From: Candidatus Jorgensenbacteria bacterium CG23_combo_of_CG06-09_8_20_14_all_54_14
Lineage (GTDB): Bacteria; Patescibacteriota; Minisyncoccia; UBA6257; GWB1-50-10
Reading direction: 5' to 3'
Length of the DNA: 5,888 nucleotides
Assembly (NCBI GenBank): GCA_002772205.1
Contig: PCRZ01000030.1
Location: 14,623-20,510, forward strand
Shown: one piece after another, positions 1 through 4,158 of the stretch
Layout of the letters: every line of letters begins with the position of its first letter
How positions within the stretch are numbered: position 1 is the first letter of the stretch
Position numbers and translations under genes: made by a program
The notes under the pieces: model-generated
Told to the model about the DNA's origin: nothing
Seen by the model: the letters and a program-made list of their open reading frames with translations, nothing else
The model's database searches: none

Positions 1-9
1 AACAAATCT

Positions 10-387
10 ATGGTGAACATAAGCAAAACGCAATTCCCAAAAGAACTTCGAAAAAAGGTGTGGCGGCGCTTTTACGAACTGGTAAAACGGTCGCCGTCGG
101 AAGAGACGCTTGTCAAAAATCTCGCGGTTCTTTTCACCTCGTCAGAGATAACCATGCTTGAAAAACGGCTCGCTATACCTCTCCTCCTCGCAAAAGGATT
201 GAGCTATCGCGAAATTGGTCGCGCGATAGACGTAAGCCCCGTCACGGTAAGCTTCATCAAGCACCGCCTCACAAAAGGACCGCGCGTACCACGCGAGCGC
301 CACTCGCTCTATCCGCCACGCGAAAGAAAGAGGGCCGGCTCTTCAATGGGCCGCGACCGCTGGCGGTGGCTGGACATAGAAAGATAG
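10..387 (+). CDS. TrpR/YerC-like helix-turn-helix DNA-binding protein
   Basis: A 125-residue protein resembling the Trp-repressor superfamily (TrpR, YerC/YecD group), which are small, mostly helical DNA-binding proteins. Residues 10-60 look helical and contain the family-typical stretch SSEITMLEKRLAIPLLLAKG. Residues 63-88 form a helix-turn-helix (LSYREIGRAIDVS, then PVTVSFIKHRL as recognition helix). After residue 89 comes a basic, proline- and arginine-rich tail ending WRWLDIER, probably disordered, making the protein somewhat longer than a bare TrpR domain. No ligand pocket can be judged by eye, so tryptophan binding is not claimed; the target operator is unknown. The ATG at 10 is the first start codon in the window, but the frame is open to the left edge, so a start further upstream is possible. 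No Shine-Dalgarno sequence is visible in the nine available bases. It converges on the serS gene. The family call is fairly secure; the regulatory target is not known. Confidence 0.82.
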   Translation: MVNISKTQFPKELRKKVWRRFYELVKRSPSEETLVKNLAVLFTSSEITMLEKRLAIPLLLAKGLSYREIGRAIDVSPVTVSFIKHRLTKGPRVPRERHSLYPPRERKRAGSSMGRDRWRWLDIER

Positions 388-485
388 CGATTGCGTAGGA
401 AAGGTAACCACCGAAAAAATTACCTTAACAGAAGCGCGATTCGGAAACGATCGTAAAAACTTAATACGACAGTGCGGTTCACGGC

Positions 486-523
486 AAACAAAAAGAGTGT
501 GCTACAGTTAACTGTAGCACTCT
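486..523 (-). terminator. Distal hairpin terminator, palindrome copy 1
   Basis: A perfect 22-bp palindrome at 499-520 with half-site GTGCTACAGTT can fold as a 9-bp stem closed by a TTAA loop. One mismatch outward, two further pairs form (496-497 with 522-523). Read on the minus strand the stem is followed within a few bases by TTTTTGTTT (complement of 494-486), the pattern of a Rho-independent terminator. On the plus strand the hairpin is followed by CTGGAAA, so it would not work well for the TrpR-like gene. It lies beyond the other copy as seen from serS, so it would be a backup terminator of the minus-strand genes, or the end of a short transcript from the spacer. Confidence 0.6.
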
Positions 524-575
524 GGAAATACTGTAAGGCAATCAATACCAATATCCGTTTGTCTGAACGATGTGG

Positions 576-613
576 AAAAAGAGGGTGCTACAGTTAACTG
601 TAGCACCCTCTTT
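576..613 (-). terminator. Hairpin terminator after serS, palindrome copy 2
   Basis: Positions 578-613 form a perfect 36-bp palindrome: the same 22-bp core as copy 1 (585-606) plus seven further matching bases on each side (AAAGAGG / CCTCTTT). As RNA this gives a 16-bp stem with a TTAA loop. On the minus strand the outer arm runs into TTTTT (580-576), so this is a good Rho-independent terminator 47 bp after the serS stop and probably ends the PBP2-greA-lysS-serS transcription. On the plus strand the arm ends in only TTT before CAAC, so activity in that direction would be weak. Confidence 0.72.
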
Positions 614-644
614 CAACTATCTCTTAACTATCTTTTAACTACTC
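612..644. repeat. Three imperfect 11-nt tandem repeats
   Basis: Units ttcaactatct, cttaactatct and tttaactactc follow each other directly beside the right arm of the 36-bp palindrome and just before the serS stop region. The words share 'taactat' and resemble the 'gttaac' centre of the palindrome. Function unknown; it may be chance in an AT-rich spacer. Confidence 0.4.
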
Positions 645-660
645 GCGCGAAAGAACGAAC

Positions 661-1938
661 CTATTCCACTTTTTCCTCCGCATCCTTCCCTATCTCCTTC
701 TTCCCAACATACCCCTGCAGCACCTTCGGGACCTTCACGGCGCCCTTCTCCGTCTGGTGGGTTTCCATGAGCGCCGCGATGGTGCGCCCGACGGCGAATG
801 CGGTGGCGTTCAGAAGATGGGCATACCGTTTTTCCCCTTTCCCGGTTTTATACCGCACGCCGATGCCGCGCGCCTGAAAATCGGTGGTGTTGGAGCACGA
901 GTGGGTCTCGCGGTACACCCCCTGACCCGCGAACCACGCCTCCACGTCATACTGCCGCGCGTCGGCCCACCCCATGTCGCCCGTGCAAATCTCCACCACG
1001 CGGTACGGTATCTCCAGCGCCCGCATGAGCTTTTCCTGGCAGTCAAGGAGGTGCCGGTGCTCCTTTTCCGAATCCTCCGCGGTGGAGAACGAGAACATCT
1101 CCACCTTGTCAAACTGGTGCACCCGCAGTATCCCCTTCGTATCCTTGCCGTACGAACCGGCCTCCCGCCGGAAGCAGGTGGAAAAACCCGCGTAGCGCTT
1201 TGGGCAATCCTTCGCCGCGAGCGTCTCGTTCATATGGAGCGGCGCCAGGGTGTGCTCAGCGCTCCCCACGAGGTAGAGATCATCCTTCGGAAGGTAGTAC
1301 CGCTCCTCGCGCTGGCTCGCGGCGAGCCGCCCGATGCCTGCAAAAACCTTGGGGCGGATCATCACCGGCGGCACCACCGGCGTGAACCCATCGGCGACGA
1401 GCGTCTCAAACGCCAGTTTCACCAGCGCGAACTCCAAAAGCACCGCGTCACCCATAAGGTAACCGAAGCGAGTACCCGCCACCTCCGCCGCCCGCTTGGT
1501 ATCCACGATTCCCAGCGCCTCCCCGAGCACGAGGTAGTCCTTGGGAGCAAATGTGAACGCTGGCTTCTCTCCCTCCTCGCGCACCACGCGGTTCTCGGAA
1601 GCGTCTTTCCCCACCGGCACGTCGTCAAATGGGATGTTCGGCAACTGCTCCAAAATCTCGTCCCGCTTTCCCTCCACCTCACCGCGCTCAGCGGAGACGT
1701 CGGTGATGCGCTTCTTCAACACCTGCGCTTTAGAGAGCGCCTCCTCGCGGTGATTCTCAGCAAGCTCCTTAGAGAGGAGGTTTTGCTCGGTCTTCAGCTG
1801 GTCCAGGATGGCGGTCTTCGCGCGCCATTGCTCGTCCAGCCGGATGAATTTATCTACCAGCTTCGGGTCAATGTTCTTTTTTTGAACGCCTTCCTTTATT
1901 TTGTCCGGCTGTTCCCGGATGAGGTTGATATCTAGCAT
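661..1938 (-). CDS. serS: Seryl-tRNA synthetase (class II)
   Basis: Cytoplasmic enzyme that activates serine with ATP and charges tRNA-Ser (also tRNA-Sec where present). At 425 residues it has the usual full length. Residues 1-105 are the N-terminal arm that grips the long variable arm of the tRNA, with a charged coiled coil at about 28-98. The class II catalytic domain follows: motif 1 around FTPVVPPVMIRPKVFAGIG (185-203); GSAEHTL (225-231) in the place of the usual TAE motif; motif 2 with CFRREAGSYGKDTKG (255-269) and HQFDKVEMF (274-282); ETHSCSNTTDFQARG (344-358); and motif 3 LLNATAFAVGRT (375-386) followed by VKVPKVLQGYVG. The start at 1938 is fixed by sequence: it is the only ATG, GTG or TTG in this frame after the lysS stop. 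No Shine-Dalgarno sequence precedes it; a hexamer array does. It is last in the minus-strand gene series and is followed by a hairpin with a T-run. Confidence 0.97.
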   Translation of the reverse strand: MLDINLIREQPDKIKEGVQKKNIDPKLVDKFIRLDEQWRAKTAILDQLKTEQNLLSKELAENHREEALSKAQVLKKRITDVSAERGEVEGKRDEILEQLPNIPFDDVPVGKDASENRVVREEGEKPAFTFAPKDYLVLGEALGIVDTKRAAEVAGTRFGYLMGDAVLLEFALVKLAFETLVADGFTPVVPPVMIRPKVFAGIGRLAASQREERYYLPKDDLYLVGSAEHTLAPLHMNETLAAKDCPKRYAGFSTCFRREAGSYGKDTKGILRVHQFDKVEMFSFSTAEDSEKEHRHLLDCQEKLMRALEIPYRVVEICTGDMGWADARQYDVEAWFAGQGVYRETHSCSNTTDFQARGIGVRYKTGKGEKRYAHLLNATAFAVGRTIAALMETHQTEKGAVKVPKVLQGYVGKKEIGKDAEEKVE

Positions 1939-2006
1939 ATTGTCATGGTTATAATCATGGTCATGGTCATGGTTATAGTCATGGTCATGGTCATCGTCAT
2001 AGTCAT
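1932..2006 (-). other. Possible upstream ORF of Met-Thr repeats overlapping serS start
   Basis: Read on the minus strand, the hexamer array gives an ATG in most units, all in one frame, producing a 24-codon ORF of (Met-Thr) dipeptides with some Ile and one Cys at its end. Its TAG stop (1934-1932) lies two bases past the serS ATG (1938-1936), in the +2 frame. This geometry could allow termination-reinitiation coupling. No ribosome-binding site is visible and the peptide is low complexity, so translation is speculative. Confidence 0.25.
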
Positions 2007-2008
2007 TG
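1943..2008. repeat. Hexanucleotide tandem repeat array between lysS and serS
   Basis: Eleven contiguous 6-bp units, consensus TCATGG on the plus strand (ATGACC in rotation on the minus strand). Six units are exact, three vary in the last two bases (TCATCG, TCATAG, TCATTG) and two are TTATAA or TTATAG, four units (24 bp) apart. The array fills nearly all of the 72-bp lysS-serS gap. Because the unit is two codons long, changes in copy number would keep all reading frames. In the serS frame it reads as His-Asp / Asn-Tyr dipeptides with no start codon; in a second frame as Met-Thr; the third is full of TGA stops. Confidence 0.93.
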
Positions 2009-2010
2009 TT

Positions 2011-3474
2011 TTATTTTCCTTCCCTCATCAACGGAAACAGCACCGTCTCACGGATGGGTTTATCCATAATAACCGCAAAGAGCCGCTCGGAGAGGCCAAA
2101 GCCGGCCGCCGGCGGCATGCCATACTCCAGCGCTTCTATAAAATCCTCGTCCAACCGCTGCGCTTCCCTGTCGCCCGCGGCGCGGAGCTTCATTTGCTCG
2201 TCAAACCGGCGACGCTGCTCCTCGGGGTCATTGAGCTCCGCCCAGCCGTTCCCGAGCTCGGTCCCCGCCGCCATCACCTGGAAGCGGAGTGTTTTTTTTG
2301 GGTGCTTCGGGTCCGCTTTCGCGAGCGGCGAGATGTCCACCGGATGCCCCGTGAGGAAACACGGTTGGATGAGCTTCGGCTGCACGGTCTTTTTGAAAAT
2401 CAGATCAATGAGCCGCCCGCGGCCTGCCTGCGCGGGCCTGCCCGCGCGCGGTTCCGGCGCGAGTCCCCGCTTCTCGGCCTCGCGGTGAAGCGCGTCACGC
2501 GTCACGCGCTCAAGGTCTATTCCCGTCGCTTTCATAAATGCTTTAAAGTAATCCACCTCCGACCAGCGCTTCTTCCAGTCCACCGTGGTGCCTCCGCGCA
2601 TAGTAGAGAACGACCCCGTGGTGCGTTTCACCACCGCGCGGTAGAGCTGTTCCACAAACCGCATCATGTCGCGGTGATCCCAGTAGGCCGCGTAGCATTC
2701 CATCTGGGTATAATCCTGAAGGTGGTCGCGATCCATTCCCTCGTTGCGGAACACGCGTCCTATCTCAAACACTTTTTCGTAACCGCCCACGAGGAGCCGC
2801 TTCAGCGGCAGTTCCAGCGAGATGCGGAGATAGAAATCGCGGTTGAGGGCGTTCAGGTGGGTCACGAACGGTTCCGCATCCGCGCCACCCGGGACCGGCT
2901 CAAGCACGCCGGTTTCCATTTCCAAAAATCCTCCCTTCACCAGTTGTTCCCGCATCGCCCGCCAAAACTCCGACTTTTTCACGAAAAGCTCGCGTACCCC
3001 CGGATTCACGAGAAGGTCGAGATACCGCTTCCGGAGCCGGGTCTCAACGTCCGAGAGTCCGCACCACTCGCTGGGAACTGGGCGCACGCTCTTCGCGACA
3101 AGGCGCGCCCGCGCGGAGAGGACGCTCTTCTCCCCACGCTTTGTGGTGAACGGCCGCCCCTGCACCTCCAGAAAATCGCCGATATCCACGCTGTGTTTGA
3201 GAAGCGTGAAAGGAGCGGTTTCCTCAGCGGTCATCACCGCCTGTATCTTCCCGGTGGCATCGGCGAGAGTGGCAAATAAAATTTTGCCCTGGTCCCGCCA
3301 CGAGGTCACCCTCCCAACAACCGACACCCGGCGTTTCCCGCGGGCGAGTGCCCCAAAGCGCGCCGTGAGGTCCCCGAGCGCCACCGTCCGCGCCGCCTGT
3401 GCCGGATAGGGATCGGCTACCGCGCGGTATGCGGCAAGTTTTCTTTTCCGTTCTGCGATGAGATCATGCAACAT
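2011..3474 (-). CDS. lysS: Lysyl-tRNA synthetase (class II)
   Basis: Cytoplasmic enzyme charging tRNA-Lys with lysine; 487 residues, normal for the class IIb bacterial type. An N-terminal OB-fold anticodon-binding domain spans about 47-130 (RVSVVGRVTSWRDQGKILFATL, then TGKIQAV). The catalytic domain contains the motif 1 region with RKRYLDLLVNP (148-158) and FLEMETGVLEPVPGGADAEPF (183-203), motif 2 FEIGRVFRNEGMD (236-248), PVDISPLAK (378-386), ELGNGWAELNDPEEQ (406-420) and motif 3 GMPPAAGFGLSERLF (452-466) with PIRETVLFPLMR (473-484). Motif 3 is one residue shorter than the common PPTGGLGIGIDR form and has SER for the usual IDR, and the usual HNPEFT after motif 2 reads HLQDYT; these fit a lineage-specific subfamily. 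A GC-rich palindrome adds Arg/Ala/Gly/Pro residues near 343-352. ATG at 3474 lies beside an AT-rich spacer without a Shine-Dalgarno sequence. The stop TAA is in the same frame as serS. Confidence 0.97.
   Translation of the reverse strand: MLHDLIAERKRKLAAYRAVADPYPAQAARTVALGDLTARFGALARGKRRVSVVGRVTSWRDQGKILFATLADATGKIQAVMTAEETAPFTLLKHSVDIGDFLEVQGRPFTTKRGEKSVLSARARLVAKSVRPVPSEWCGLSDVETRLRKRYLDLLVNPGVRELFVKKSEFWRAMREQLVKGGFLEMETGVLEPVPGGADAEPFVTHLNALNRDFYLRISLELPLKRLLVGGYEKVFEIGRVFRNEGMDRDHLQDYTQMECYAAYWDHRDMMRFVEQLYRAVVKRTTGSFSTMRGGTTVDWKKRWSEVDYFKAFMKATGIDLERVTRDALHREAEKRGLAPEPRAGRPAQAGRGRLIDLIFKKTVQPKLIQPCFLTGHPVDISPLAKADPKHPKKTLRFQVMAAGTELGNGWAELNDPEEQRRRFDEQMKLRAAGDREAQRLDEDFIEALEYGMPPAAGFGLSERLFAVIMDKPIRETVLFPLMREGK
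2417..2451. repeat. GC-rich palindromic element inside lysS
   Basis: A compact inverted repeat at 2430-2447 (arms GCGCGGGC and GCCCGCGC around a CT loop) sits in a longer run made almost only of G and C, with CCTGCCTGC and CCTGCCC words. It encodes the Arg/Ala/Gly/Pro-rich stretch RAGRPAQAGR (residues 343-352) between two otherwise conserved parts of LysRS, where family members have a variable loop. It therefore looks like a small in-frame palindromic insertion, tolerated because it falls in a surface loop. Confidence 0.6.
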
Positions 3475-3476
3475 AA

Positions 3477-3635
3477 AATTCTAAATTCGAATATCTATTT
3501 TTTAAATCCTAATATCAAAATCCTAAATTCTAAACAATGTTCAAAATTCAAATGTTCAAATATCTAAACGTTTTGAATTTAAGATTTGGTGCTTTGAATT
3601 TGTTTCGGATTTAGTATTTCGTGCTTCGGATTTAC
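3477..3635. repeat. AT-rich imperfect inverted repeat spacer between greA and lysS
   Basis: The 177-bp greA-lysS gap is very AT-rich compared with the genes on both sides and is built from related words: left half 'cctaaattc', 'ttcaaaattcaaatgttcaaat'-like text; right half 'tttgaattt' and 'ttcggattta'. The halves are roughly reverse complements around AAACGTTT (3566-3573). In the right half 'tttgaattt' (3572, 3593) and 'ttcggattta' (3604, 3625) each recur at exactly 21 nt. No ORF and no clear promoter can be picked out of such low-complexity sequence, although a lysS promoter could be here. Confidence 0.7.
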
Positions 3636-3651
3636 TTGAGCTCCAAGCCCT

Positions 3652-4119
3652 TCACTCAATCGCCAAAATTCGGTAGCTGGTCTCCCCGGCTGGGGTCCGC
3701 ACCGACGCCATATCGCCGACCTTCTTCCCCAAGATGCCCCTTCCCAGCGGCGACTCGTTGGAAATGAGCCCCGCCGTTGGCTGCGCCTCGTTGGAACCGA
3801 CGATGGTGTAGGCGATAACCGCCTTGTCCCTCTGAACCGTTACCTTGGAACCGATTCTCACGGTGTGCGCCCCCTCCGATTTCTTTATGATGACGGAGTG
3901 CTTCAAGAGCTCCTCGATCTGGGCGATGTGCTGTTCGAGGCGCACCTGTTCATCGCGCGCCTCCTGGTAATCAAAGTTCTCGGAAAGGTCTCCCATGTCC
4001 TTGGAGTGTTTCAGGCGGTCCGCAATGCCTTTCCGCCCCGCGGTTTTGAGTCCCTGGAGTTCGGCGGTGAGCTCGTCGTAGCGCTCCCGCGTGAGGTATG
4101 CTTTTTGATCTGTGCGCAT
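3652..4119 (-). CDS. greA: Transcription elongation factor GreA
   Basis: Binds the secondary channel of RNA polymerase and stimulates cleavage of backtracked RNA, releasing arrested complexes. At 155 residues it has the usual length (about 157). Residues 8-75 form the antiparallel coiled-coil finger; its tip carries DMGDLSENFDY (41-51), where acidic D44 and E47 match the D..E pair that coordinates the catalytic Mg2+ in GreA. Residues 80-155 form the FKBP-like domain with the family signature GSNEAQPTAGLISNESPLG (108-126) and GKKVGD (131-136), ending in TPAGETSYRILAIE. The ATG at 4119 gives the family-typical N-terminus (YLTRERYDEL). No Shine-Dalgarno sequence is seen upstream. PBP2 ends 39 bp before it on the same strand, so co-transcription is likely; a small hairpin lies in that gap. 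The stop is TGA. Confidence 0.97.
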   Translation of the reverse strand: MRTDQKAYLTRERYDELTAELQGLKTAGRKGIADRLKHSKDMGDLSENFDYQEARDEQVRLEQHIAQIEELLKHSVIIKKSEGAHTVRIGSKVTVQRDKAVIAYTIVGSNEAQPTAGLISNESPLGRGILGKKVGDMASVRTPAGETSYRILAIE

Positions 4120-4141
4120 GGGTTCTGTAGGTAGAGGAAAT

Positions 4142-4157
4142 CCCCTCCGAAAAGGGG
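4142..4157 (-). other. Small hairpin with TTCG loop between PBP2 and greA
   Basis: Read on the minus strand, CCCCTT and GAGGGG (one G-T wobble) flank a TTCG loop, a very stable tetraloop type. It starts one base after the PBP2 stop. It is followed by ATTTCCTCTACC rather than a T-run, so it is a poor terminator. It may partly attenuate transcription or protect an RNA 3' end, or have no role. Confidence 0.35.
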
Positions 4158-4158
4158 C

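Larger units (their letters stand above)
388..660. other. Spacer between convergent genes, no coding
   Basis: 273 bp between the TrpR-like gene and serS, more AT-rich than the genes. It holds two palindromic hairpins (annotated separately), a short 11-nt triple repeat next to the second, and one small inverted repeat with arms aaggtaa (401-407) and ttacctt (420-426) around a 12-nt loop. That small hairpin has no T-run on either strand, so it is not called as a terminator of the TrpR-like gene. No tRNA or convincing small ORF was seen. Confidence 0.7.

Noticed and set aside
401..426. Inverted repeat aaggtaa/ttacctt as a terminator of the TrpR-like gene
   Set aside because: Short AT-rich stem with a 12-nt loop and no T-run on either strand.
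490..613. Two palindrome copies as a CRISPR array
   Set aside because: Only two copies, no cas genes, a single spacer-like interval of over 60 bp, and T-runs that fit terminators better.
757..1935. 392-codon open frame on the plus strand opposite serS
   Set aside because: It is antisense to the well-supported serS gene, has no recognisable domain and reflects the GC-rich codon positions of that gene.
1947..1972. Minus-strand text ATGACCATGATTA identical to the start of lacZ-alpha, suggesting vector contamination
   Set aside because: The match is only 13 nt, arises naturally from the ATGACC repeat units, and does not continue into lacZ sequence.
1945..3279. 444-codon open frame on the plus strand opposite lysS, starting with Met-Val repeats
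   Set aside because: The start is only the hexamer array and the rest is antisense to lysS; the His/Arg/Pro-rich composition is typical of a shadow frame.
3480..3580. Possible -35/-10 promoter for lysS (TTGAAC and TAGAAT/TAGATAT-like words)
   Set aside because: The region is low complexity with many near matches, and none has a good spacing; a promoter may exist but cannot be placed.
3635..3647. Small palindrome cttg/caag just after the greA stop
   Set aside because: Four paired bases only and no T-run; expected by chance.
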